NCBI GenBank assembly: GCA_020543525.1
Contig: JAHYIO010000033.1
Location: 2,852,001-2,916,000, forward strand
Reading direction: 5' to 3'
Source of the DNA: Coriolopsis trogii
Taxonomy: Eukaryota; Basidiomycota; Agaricomycetes; Polyporales; Polyporaceae
DNA: 64,000 nucleotides
Shown here: positions 49,296 through 59,601 of the stretch, piece after piece
Layout of the letters: the number at the start of each line of letters is the position of its first letter
Numbering within the stretch: the first letter of the stretch is position 1
The notes under the pieces: model-generated
What the model was told of the DNA's origin: nothing
The model's input: the letters and a program-made list of their open reading frames with translations, nothing else
Databases searched by the model: none
Translations under genes and position numbers: made by a program

Positions 49296-50624
49296 TCAAG
49301 CCTTGAGGTGAGCTACAGCCACCTGCTTGCCATAGTTGTAGTGCACCCCCACTTCAGCGGTGAACTCCACGTTCGCCCGCTCCTCAAACACCATTACGAT
49401 GTCCGAGCCCCCGAACTGGAAGTGAGAGATCTCCTGGCCCTTATCAACGTGAGACCCCTCCTCGATGGTCACCACGACCGACGACACCTGGGCCATGCCA
49501 ATCGGGAGCACTGCGACGAGTCCAATGTCGGGGTTGTCCGCTTTGATGAGGATGAGGGCACGAGCCTGGATGAACTGGTATCCGGGCTCATCGGGGGCGT
49601 CGAGGTCGCTCGTCGGGAAGGGCTGGGCGACGCGCGGACCCTTGATCGTGCGGCGCGGCGCGATCGTGAGCTTTCCCTTGTTGTCGGTTACGACATCCAC
49701 CTGGAGGTAGCAGAGGCCTTCGATGACGCGAGCCTCGAGCACGGTGCCCGAGACGGGAGCGTGCTGACGGTGGTAGTCGTTCGGGCCGAGGAAGGCATGG
49801 CAGAACTTGCCCCCGGCAAACTGCTGCCCGAACTTGTTCGGGCTGTTGGCGTCGTCGAGGAGCTCGGAGATCGGCCACGGGATGCCCTTGCTGAAGATGA
49901 CCTGCGAGCCGTCGTCGATGGGCCACGAGCCGTCGAAGGCAGAGTCGGCGGGACTGACGATCACCGTGCTGTCGTCGAGCCCGTCGATAGGCCTCAGAGC
50001 GGGATCGATCTGCCGAGCGAAAAACTCGTTGAACGTCTTCCAGCCACCCTCGGGCTCATGGTACTGCTCCATCTTGTAGGGTGCGGAGTTCCGGAACGTC
50101 GCAAGGGTGTAAGGCGTGATGGAGTCAGGGCTGTCCATGAACTTCCCGACCTCCTTCGCGTAGCGGATGACCCAGTCAGAGAGCCAGGTGTAGGGAGCGT
50201 GCGTGGACGGGTCCATGGGGCTGCAGTGGCTCTGGAGAGGGTCGAGATTCATGACGTAGTAGAAGAAGCAGAGGACGTGGAAGATGAATTGGCCGTCCTC
50301 CTGCTCGCTAGGGACCCAACCAAGCAGGTATTCGTACCATGCGAGGAAGTCGTCGAGAGTCTTGATACTGTAGTCGTCAAACTCGCGGATACCGCAGCAC
50401 AGAAGGACTCCTCAAAGTCGTGTTTGAACTGGGTGTGCAAGTCCATATACTCCCTTAGCTCATCGACGATGTTGGGCGAGGATACTTTGCTGCAAAGTGA
50501 CCAGTGTCAAGCCACGTCCGTGCGTACAGATGAGAATCGCAACATACCGAGTTGTTTGCATGGCAAACACTCTCGACGGGTTTATCTTCTCTGAGACATG
50601 AGACAGAGTAGATTGGATGGACAT
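49296..50624 (-). CDS. Phosphatidylserine decarboxylase-family protein with apparent frameshift
   Basis: Pyruvoyl-dependent decarboxylase of the PSD superfamily, which makes phosphatidylethanolamine and in fungi also includes amino-acid decarboxylases. Exon 1 starts MSIQSTLSHVSEKINPSRVF (ATG at 50622-50624). After an intron comes SPNIVDELREYMDLHTQF then KHDFEESF. The following conserved part (GIREFDDYSIKTLDDFLAWY) continues in another frame; one base appears to be missing near 50393-50398. The rest is open: KTFNEFFARQIDPALRPID, VIVSPADSAF (catalytic Asp), LGPNDYHRQHAPVSGTV (His) and IGMAQVSSVVVTIEEGSHV. The self-cleavage site reads FGGSDIVMVFEE, with a GGSD in place of LGST. It has no mitochondrial presequence or transmembrane anchor. 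As written the gene would be interrupted; translation from Met at 50252 would give 318 residues covering the catalytic part. Confidence 0.82.
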
Positions 50625-52241
50625 CTTGATACTTTCTGTATAAACATATGGGGATGTTATCTATAAGCAGACGTAATCGAGAAAAAAAAAAGGGATGTGC
50701 GTACGGCGAGAGATTCCCCGAGGGGACTAGATGTACTAAGGAGGCTTGGTGTACATTCGCCTCGGTACGACAGCACTTATATACCTCGCAGGCTTGGTGT
50801 GGTCGTATTTGCACCGACCTCACGCGTTGTACTAGAATGTCACCGATGTCCGTGCGCTGGTGAGGCGAGTGAATGTGGATATCTTCCATACTACCCAGAG
50901 ACGTAGGCGGTCGGCATCGGTAGCCAATGGCATGATTCCAGGGGTTGAATGAGGTTCGAGAATCGTGCCTGTGGAGTTCAAGGAGGTGTTAGATGCCGTC
51001 ATACTGCACCATATGATTGCCAACAGACACGGGAACTTGTCTAGCAGAGGAAGAGTTGTCAAGGTAGGGGAAGGGAAGGCGCTTCGTAGAAAGACACGAG
51101 GATTCGGAGTGCGAAGACGTACTGCGTTGAGATTAACAGTTGTGCCTCATAAAGCTCGAGGCTGGCTATGAATAAAGGTTGGCCATAAATGTTAGTAGCC
51201 ATGTCACTTACACGTACCTCCAGCGCAACTCGGCGACTTGCATAACTAGCCCGCCTGTGGAATGGGGCGCCGAGAGAAGAGCGAGTAAGATTTCGGTCGG
51301 GGGCACCTTCCAGCTATCAACTTTATCACACGGTGAAGATCCACAGACAGAACTTGTCGATAACGCGTTGTTGCATAGGTTCCACCATGCATGTTGTAAA
51401 CCTCTTCTGGGTATGACGCATACCAGGAGTCCCCAGGATGGAGGCTGGAGTAGAGGAGACACCAACGAGTATTGCCATATCCTTGAGAGCTCGACACCGG
51501 AAGCGGCCTTGTCCAATGGGCACTCACGATACAGGTCGAGGCCTTGAGGAGCCTCCGCCGTATCACGCTATACATGGGAGTTCTCAAGATGCAAGTAAGC
51601 AGTTCCCGAAGGCGAAGCGGGACAGATTTGACGTACTGCGAAGCTATTGCTCGCTTTACCAGCAATGGGGCACTGCACCACTCCCATACATGACTGATAC
51701 CTAACGACATCGATTGCTACATTCGTGCGTAGGACGTAGTCACCGATTGTTCGATGGCGCGAAGTATGGCTTTTTGTGATGTAGATGAGAACGTGAGATC
51801 AGGTCTTGGGAAATGGATATGCCCTGTAAACACTCACTTGAAGCATAGGTCTTTACTGTGATTCTCGCCGTGTCGTCGCCGCGTGAGTCATAGCATGCTG
51901 TAAACCAACATCCTCCAAAGTAAGGTGGCATACGTCTGACGTCTGGTCCCGTCTCGGTTTGTAGTCTTCTATAACAGGCGAGTGCGACATACGAGGTCGT
52001 GACCGGAGCATCTGCACGTCGTCTTTACTTCGCCGCAGTCGAGAGCATTATTTCATTTGCAGTGGACATCGTCGCCGCCGTCAACATCAGAGGAGGGTTT
52101 CATAGTCTCAAGCAGCTGCTTCGACGTGGTCACGAGGTTACGCATCCACAGTAGAGGAAAGCCAATAAACATACAGAGCACGATACCTTCCTAATAGTTG
52201 CCAAATCGTACGGTAGAACGAAGAAGAACCCGTGGCGTAGG
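50625..52241. other. 1.6-kb stretch, no gene recognised
   Basis: The 50700-51800 interval has scattered open frames on both strands (for example 51246-51710, -) with no domain, no convincing splice chain and no resemblance to neighbours. It includes an A-tract of ten near 50683-50692 next to the decarboxylase start. It could be 5' regulatory DNA plus a degraded gene. Confidence 0.4.
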
Positions 52242-55200
52242 TCACCACGCCCGACGCTTACCACCCTTGCCCCACTTCTCGATGAGAAACTCGGTCAAGA
52301 ACTCGTAGAGCTCCCTGTTCGCGCCTCTCCTGTATATGCTGTGATCGCTGCAGCACCACCGTCATCAGCCCTTCCTGGTGTATCTTCACATAAATTCACA
52401 GAGACGAGCACGCACCTGTCCGTGAACATCCGGAAGCGGAAGTTGCGCACCTGCTCGTGGGTGAACATGTCGAGCAGGTGCGCCGAGTTCGCATAATGCA
52501 CGTTGTCGTCGCCACTCCCATGCGCGAGCAGGAAGTCCGCGTGGTGGAAGCCAGTCACGTTCGATATCGACGCCGTCACGTACCCTTCCGGGTTCGCGTC
52601 GGGCAGGTTCATGTACCGCTCGGTGTATATGGAGTCTGCGAGCAAATGACGTTAGCCATGAGACATCGGGCGCACGAGGAGACGTACCATATAGCCTCCA
52701 GCTCGTAACGGGCTAAAGGGTTGACGTCGTTTCTTATCAGTATCCATCCACCCACCCACGCGCACGCCAGCACGACTCACCGCAACAGCCATAGCGAGCG
52801 AATGCACGCCCGCGTCCGCCTCGACCACCTTGGAGCTCATGAACCCCCCATAGCTCCACCCCCATATCCCAATCCGCTTCGGGTCCACATACTCCTTCGC
52901 CGCCCAGATTTTGGCCGCGTTGATTTGGTCCCGCGTCTCCCACCGCCCGAGCTGGTTCTTGACTGGGTTTCGGAGCGCACGGCCTTTGTAGCCCGTGCCG
53001 CGCCCGTCGACGACGACGACGATGTACTGCAGCTCGGAGACGACATAGTCGTGCCAGTCGTGAGAGTATTTAACGTCGACCATCTGCGAGAACGGCCCGC
53101 CGTACACGCGGAAGAGCACCGGGTACTTCGTGCGCCCCGAGTCGTCCATCCGTGGAGGACGCATCTCCATAACGTTCAGCTCTGCCCAATGACGAATCGA
53201 TGAGAACTCTCCCGGTTCGTAGGGGAAAAGGAACATACCGTAGCCGTCGCTCTCGATAGTGGAATGTGTGACAATGGGTAGCTCGTATTGGGCGAGTGTA
53301 TCATTCAATTGCGGGTTCTCGCTCAAAACGTAGTCGAATTCGATGTCACCGACGTGGACGATACGCTGCCACGGTGCGTGCGGCCCGCGGTAGCTGAGCA
53401 CGTAGAATGCACCCTCTGGTGAGAAGCTGGCCTCGTAGTAGGCAGGGCTTGAAGTGTCTGTCAACGCCGTGGGCTCACTGCGATCCGCATTCTTGAGCTT
53501 GGGAAGCGGCACGGAGTAGATGTGGCGCTGTGTAGAAGAGGGATTCGCCGCTTGGAAGTACCTGTTTGTCACAAGATCGTCAGGGTGTATGCACCAGTGT
53601 ACTACGATAGCACATACACGAGGCTGCGGTTTGTGTCGACAGCGAGAATCTCGCTCGTAACTTCCCATTCGCCAGAAGTCAAGAACAGCGGAGTGCTGGA
53701 ATCTGCAGGACTGAACAGGGCGATATGGTCGTAGCCTTCAGGGGTAGGAACGATGTCGAGGTAGGCAGGGCGACCGTCAGGAGAGAGTTTGGACGGAATC
53801 GGGAAGATGGCTTGCTTCTATAGTGTGGGCAAACCCCGTCAACCTTATTCCACAGGATGAGTGGACGACACGCACCGAGTCGATCCATCCATCATCGCCT
53901 TCTTCGCCTTTTTTGCCGAGCTTTCGCACAATCTTACCGGCATTCCCGTGCTGCTTGCCCAAGTCAAAGAAGACAATGCTGCCATCCTCAGCAGCGCGGG
54001 TCACTTCCTTGACGAGCAGTCCATTCGAGCTCACCCAGGCAACTTCAGCAATGATGCTATTCGTCACTGCCTGTCGTCCTTCCCAACTCAGCTCAAGCGT
54101 CGCCTCTTGCGCAACCTGCGTTGTGTTAACATTGGATGCACTACCGGCTTGACGGACGCTAGCCAGATACGAATCCATCTGGAACACATGGACGGACACG
54201 AGTGGATTGTTGTACCCCGGCTTGGGGTACTTCATCGTCACGCTGTCCGGGTATGGCACCACAGCGTACGAGTCCTCAGACGGGTTGTAGATCGGGAACG
54301 TGAACTCGTCCACTTTGGTCTCGTCGAACCGCAGGAAGGCAACCTTCGACGAGTCCGGAGCCCACCAGAGAGCGTAGTCGGCAGAGAAGACTTCCTCTTC
54401 GTAGACCCAGTCAGGAACGCCGTGGAAGAGAGAAGCATTACCCGAAGTCGTCACTCGCACTGGAGAGTCGCTGTATGCTCGTCGATCAGTGAGCAGTCGA
54501 GCGTTCCAGTTTGCATCACGCACAAGGGTGTAGGGACGACATAGAGGTCGTTCTCGGCTACGAAAGCAATGGACTCGCCAGTTGGTGACCATGTCGCATA
54601 TGCAGTCACAGGCGGATTCGCAGGCGGGGTTAGTGGTCGTGTCTCCTTAGTGGCGAACTCGTGAACGTAGTAGTTGCCAAAGCTTGAATGACGCCATTGC
54701 TACCATAGCACAAATCAGCACTCAGATGCTGTAATGTCATTAGAGTCATTACCTTCTTATGGTTAGCCTTGACGAGCATATACTTCATGTCCGACGAAAG
54801 CTTCCAATCCGTCCATACGAGCAGTCCTCCCTCCTCCTGCCATTTGAATAAGGTACATGCGCTTCATAATGAGAAGCGAGACAGTACGCACGTCCTTGAT
54901 GTCAGCATATGCGACAAGTTGGGTGGTCGAATTGGACTTGAGGTCAACAAGAGAGATGGAGGAACCCAGACGAACGGCAAATACGCCATCGCCGGCTACA
55001 TGATGCGAACCTTAGACCTCCACACGTACAAATGTGGACGCATACACGCACCCTCTGGGACCCAGTGAATGTCCTTCTTGTGAGCAGAGAATGTGCCATT
55101 GAACATGTGGTCCATGGTAAGGTGCTGTACACCTTGCTGTATGCGGAATGCTGTTCCAGTGTATGACCTCGCGGCAAAGATACCAATTATGACCGCAAGT

Positions 55201-55547
55201 GAGACGAGCAAAGCAAGTGCGACGATCAGGAACTTCAGCGACGCAGGTCGCTTCTTTATGCAGAATTCAGCCTCCGTAGACCGGTAGACTGGGGTTCAAG
55301 CAGTTGGGCGTACCTTGCGACTGCCAATGACAAGGGTCCCTTCCTCCTCTATCGCTCGTCCGCTTCGCTGACCGCCCTTCTCCAGGAGCTCGTCGGCTTC
55401 ATCGTCTGAGCTCGGAGGGTCAAATGGCCCTTCGCCGTAGTATGTCTCGGGCTTGGGAGGATACGCGGTGCCCTCGGCAGCTCCGGAGGAACCCTGGAAG
55501 AAGTCGTCCCCCTCCTGGGCGAGAGGCTGGTATGGGGACGGAGGCAT
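52242..55547 (-). CDS. Type II membrane dipeptidyl aminopeptidase (S9B, STE13/DAP2/DPP4-like)
   Basis: Serine protease that removes X-Pro or X-Ala dipeptides from N-termini, in the Golgi or vacuole of fungi. The ATG at 55545-55547 starts MPPSPYQPLAQEGDDFF, a polar cytosolic tail with SSDDEADELLEKGGQ. Then comes a single membrane anchor (FLIVALALLVSLAVIIGIFA) near 55200-55240. The luminal beta-propeller follows: HWVPEG, VYEEEVFSADYALWW, FLRFDETKVDEFTFPIYNP. The hydrolase domain has GRGTGYKGRALRNPVK and IGIWGWSYGGFMSSKV (nucleophile Ser). It continues with SIYTERYMNLPDANPEGY, HGSGDDNVHYANS (Asp) and, across an intron, FRMFTDSDHSIYRRGAN (His). The stop is at 52242-52244. All three catalytic residues are intact and the length is about 900 residues. 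The exon joints near 53560-53640 and 53820-53870 are approximate. Confidence 0.92.
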
Positions 55548-55822
55548 TGTGTCTGCCCGTCGACCGTCGTACGCGTCGACCCGGCGAGAACGAAGGGAGC
55601 TCGGGGGTGAGAAGGACGTGCGTGGGCACTCGGCTGCGGGCTTTGTGCAGTCAGAAGTGTATGTGGGAGGCGCCTGAGAGCGCGTCGCGTGTGGGCCGTG
55701 GCGACGCGTTTTGAGCGCCGGCGAGCAAAGCGGTCGGCGTTGGTTTCCTTGTCCGCTTTCTCTTCCAACCACGACCTCGACGACCCCGACGACCTTCACG
55801 ACCCGCCACACGTCCTGCAGCC
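55548..55822. promoter_or_regulatory. Shared divergent promoter, DPP and DNM1
   Basis: 275 bp between start codons pointing away from each other. The DNM1 side carries CGACGACC-rich repeats (CCTCGACGACCCCGACGACC near 55773-55792). No TATA box is present. Inferred bidirectional promoter. Confidence 0.45.
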
Positions 55823-58800
55823 ATGGACGCAGATCTCATCAAGCTCGTCAACAAACTTCAGGACACCTTCGCCAATCTCGGTACGTCCTCGACATTGTCT
55901 GCTCCCATCCACACACTCACGTGCATTCAGGCGGAGAGTTGGACATGCCCCAGCTGGCTGTGGTACGTCTCAAGGTTGGATTGAATGTATGCGCATTTCT
56001 GAGAGGTGGCGTAGGTGGGAAGCCAGTCTGCGGGGAAGTCCAGTGTCCTCGAAACGTGCGCACACGGTCTCTTCTTGCTACCATCCCCTCCTGATTCCCG
56101 TATTTTTGCAGCATTGTCGGACGTGACTTTTTGCCGCGTGGGTCGGGTATCGTCACTCGTCGGCCACTCGTCCTCCAACTCATCCACACACCTCAACCCG
56201 ATCCGAATACCGACATTGTCGAATGGGGCCAGTTCCTCCACATCGACAAGCGTTACACCGACTTCAATGACATACGCCGTGAGATCGAGCAGGAGACCTT
56301 CCGTGTCGCTGGTCAGAACAAGGGCATCAGCAAGCTTCCCATTCACCTGCGGATATACAGCCCCAATGTACTTGACCTGACACTAGTCGACCTCCCTGGA
56401 TTGACAAAGGTGAGTCTCCGCGTCCCGATCATTTCCCGAACACCTCTCTCGCACCCTTGGCGAGAGCTTCAGCCACTCCCTACACTAAGTCCTCAGTATG
56501 GCATATTCTCGTCTACGCACTGTTTGTTTGAAAAACTGCCTGGCGCTGTCGGGGCGGGTGTCTGGCAAGGTTTGCTAGTTCCTTGATATGCATTCGCGGA
56601 AAGGCGCGAATGTTCTACTTTGCTCATTCTATCAGAGCCACTTGACCCTACGCAGAAACAGAAGACTCAATTTGGTCACAGATCCCAGTCGGCGATCAGC
56701 CCAGCGACATTGAAAGACAGATCCGGAGCCTGGTTCTAGACTACATCTCAAAACCGAACTGGTATGTTCATGTATCAGAGATTGTGACGCACCCTTGACG
56801 CACGGTAGCGTGATCCTAGCTGTCTCCGCTGCGAACGTCGATCTTGCCAACTCAGAAGCCCTCAAGCTCGCCCGCTCCGTCGACCCGCAAGGTCGCCGCA
56901 CCATTGGGGTTCTCACCAAGCTTGATCTTATGGACGCGGGTACCAACGCCCTCGACATCCTCACCGGACGCATCTACCCACTCAAACTCGGTTTCATTGG
57001 CGTCGTCAATCGTTCCCAAGCGGACATCAACAATGAGAAACCGCTCACCGACGCCCTCGATGCCGAGGCAGAGTTCTTCCGGAGTCACCCTGCGTACCGC
57101 AACATTGCGCATAAGAACGGAACCAAGTACCTTGCGAAAACACTTAACCAGGTGCTCATGAACCATATCAGGGATAAGCTCCCGGATATGAAGGCTCGGT
57201 TGAACACACTCATGGGCCAGGCGCAGCAAGAACTTAACTCCTTCGGTGACGCCGCCATATACGGTGACAAGAACCAAGTGCGTGCTCGTCTCCCCCCGTC
57301 TCTGTGTATGAGGTGATTGACCTGGCAAGCAGCAAGGTGCATTGGTACTACGCCTCATGACGCAGTTCGCACGAGACTTTGTCGCTTCCATCGAAGGTAC
57401 TAGCATTGAAATCTCCACCAAGGAACTTTCGGGTGGAGCACGGATATACTACATCTTCAACGACGTGTTCGGTGCGGCCTTGTCGTCGATCGATGCGACA
57501 CACAACTTGGATAATCAAGACATCCGTACGGCTATCCGCAACTCGACCGGACCAAGACCTAGTCTGTTCGTTCCCGAGATTGCTTTTGACCTGCTCGTGA
57601 AGCCGCAGATCAAGCTACTAGAGGCGCCCAGTCTGCGCTGCGTGGAACTGGTTTACGAGGAGCTTGTGAAGATTTGCCATAATTGCACAAGTGCGGTACG
57701 TGTCGCAATTCTCCCCCACAAGTCGATTATTCTAACAGATATTCTAGGAGCTCCAACGATTCCCGAGGCTGCATGCACAGTTGGTGGAGGTCGTCTCCGA
57801 GCTCCTCCGAGAACGTCTCGGCCCTACGACCGACTACACCCAGAGTCTCATCGACATCCAGACCGCATACATCAACACAAACCATCCCGCGTTCATACAA
57901 GGCTCGGCCGCGGCCGCGCACAACATGACCGCCCCTCCTAAACAGATCCTGCACCGAGTAAGTGCGTTGCTTTCGCCCTGCACGAGCACCTTCGCTGAGC
58001 ACAACAGGACGAACACTACCAGCGCGCGTCGATCGAGTCCGTGAACGGCGCCGGTTCACCTACGGACGACGACGGCTCGGCAGATGAGTCCGCATCCGGA
58101 CCTGCCTCCCTGCTCAACGGCCCAAGTACCACCAATGGCCGGCCCTCCTCCGCCCTCGATCGCTCAAAGGGCGCATCCTCCGCACCCCCAGTGCCCGTCC
58201 CGTCCCGCCACCACCACAGCCACCACCGCGAGCGCGAGCATGCGTCCCGGAACGTGTCAGGGGCCTCCGTCGCGGGGGGAGCAGGGACGTCGCCGCACGG
58301 GTCTGGCACGGCGAAGGAGACGTTCTTGAACTACTTCTTTGGTCAGAACGGGCCTGGGCCGCTCACGGGGGCGTCTGTCGAGCGTGCGGGCGTCATCGGC
58401 TCGTCTGGCGTTGCACCGACGGGACGGGATGTGAGCGGGGCGGATCCCGCGCTGGAGTCGGGCCTGATGGCTGGCAAGCGGCTCGATAGGAGCAATGCGG
58501 CGTATGACATGAAGAGTCTGGGCAAGCATATCGAGGCGGTAGGTGCTTTCGTTCTGCCTCCTGCTAGCGATCTCATTCTGACGATACCCTGCCATACAGG
58601 CATCCGAGGGCACGTCGCAGCTGACGATGCGGGAAGAGATGGAGACGAACCTGATCAGGTCCCTCATCCAGTCGTACTTCAACATCGTCCGGCAGACGAT
58701 CCAGGACCTCGTGCCCAAGGCGATCATGCACCTCCTCGTCAACAACACCTCGCAGCAGGTCCAGAACAGGCTCGTCGCCTCGCTCTATAAGCCGGAGCTG

Positions 58801-58923
58801 TTCGGCGACCTCCTCAATGAGGACGAGGCGCTCGTTGCGGAGAGGACGCGCGTCAAGGCGCTTCTGGATGCGTACCGGGACGCGTTCAAGACGCTCTCGG
58901 AGGTCACGCTCAAGTCGACGTAA
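55823..58923 (+). CDS. DNM1: Mitochondrial/peroxisomal fission dynamin
   Basis: Large GTPase that assembles around mitochondria and peroxisomes and drives fission (Dnm1/Drp1). The start is [20 protein letters not shown]. GTPase motifs are [14 protein letters not shown] (G1, split by introns), then [17 protein letters not shown] (G2 switch), [11 protein letters not shown] (G3) and [18 protein letters not shown] (G4), followed by [15 protein letters not shown] G5. The middle domain has [20 protein letters not shown] and [20 protein letters not shown], which are Dnm1-type rather than Vps1-type. A variable insert rich in Ser, Gly and Pro (58040-58500) precedes the GTPase effector domain ([37 protein letters not shown]). 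It ends LSEVTLKST at 58921-58923 and is close to 800 residues. An unusually long intron for this window runs about 56410-56690. The protein appears intact. Confidence 0.95.
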
Positions 58924-59601
58924 CCTGGCTCTTGCGGTTTGTTGCTGGTGCTGGGTGGTGGTATGGAGGCGTGCTCATTGGGTAATCGATACATCTCATA
59001 CGTACTTAGATACACATCTTCTGTCCAGCTCTCCTATACATACACGTACATACGCATGAAGGCGATAATTATTCGATCATGCGCACGTCCATTTTGGCGA
59101 TTGCGTCATTCCTTTGAGTGTGACTTCGACATACAAACACATGCGTGTAGGACTTCTAATGCGCGAATATGCGCACGTCCTGATGTTTATTCAGCAAGCA
59201 GCAAATGGACAGTACAACCAAGGCCACTCGTGTATGATGGATCAAGGTATCGCTAACAAGAGGCAACCGATGTCACGGAAACGTGCAGTCATTGAAGGGC
59301 GTAGAGACATGATTCGTGACACGACAACAAACATTTAACAGATCGTAAGCTTGGGAGATACAACTACTAAGCGACTAGCATTCGGGAGAGCAAGCATCTG
59401 ACTCTATGTATACGCGAAAACCACCGACAGGAGAGACGGGTCCAGACGTTCGGCCAGCGAGACCGACCCAAACAGTACAGCACAGACACACCAGAGCCAA
59501 GACAGCAAGAACGAAGCTCCCCGGCCCTCGTCGGAGAGGACGCGGAGAGGGGGTTTGGGTTTGAGGAGACGAGGGGTATCCGCAGGGAGGAATGTGCATG
59601 C
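58924..59601. other. Convergent 3' region, DNM1 and BCS1-like gene
   Basis: 678 bp tail to tail. It contains AT-rich polyadenylation-type sequence near 59000-59060 and 59320-59360. The open frame at 59367-59996 on the minus strand is Arg/Pro-rich and is the wrong frame of the BCS1-like last exon. Confidence 0.5.

Noticed and set aside
49308..50594. 428-codon open frame on the + strand
   Set aside because: It is antisense to the phosphatidylserine decarboxylase-family gene. Its His/Arg/Val/Glu-biased composition is the usual shadow of a GC-rich coding strand, and it has no domain.
53861..54544. 227-codon open frame on the + strand
   Set aside because: Complementary to the beta-propeller exon of the dipeptidyl aminopeptidase; no independent signal.
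55823..58923. Assignment of the dynamin as Vps1
   Set aside because: The short N-terminus resembles Vps1, but the G4-G5 region ([25 protein letters not shown]) and the middle domain match Dnm1/Drp1.
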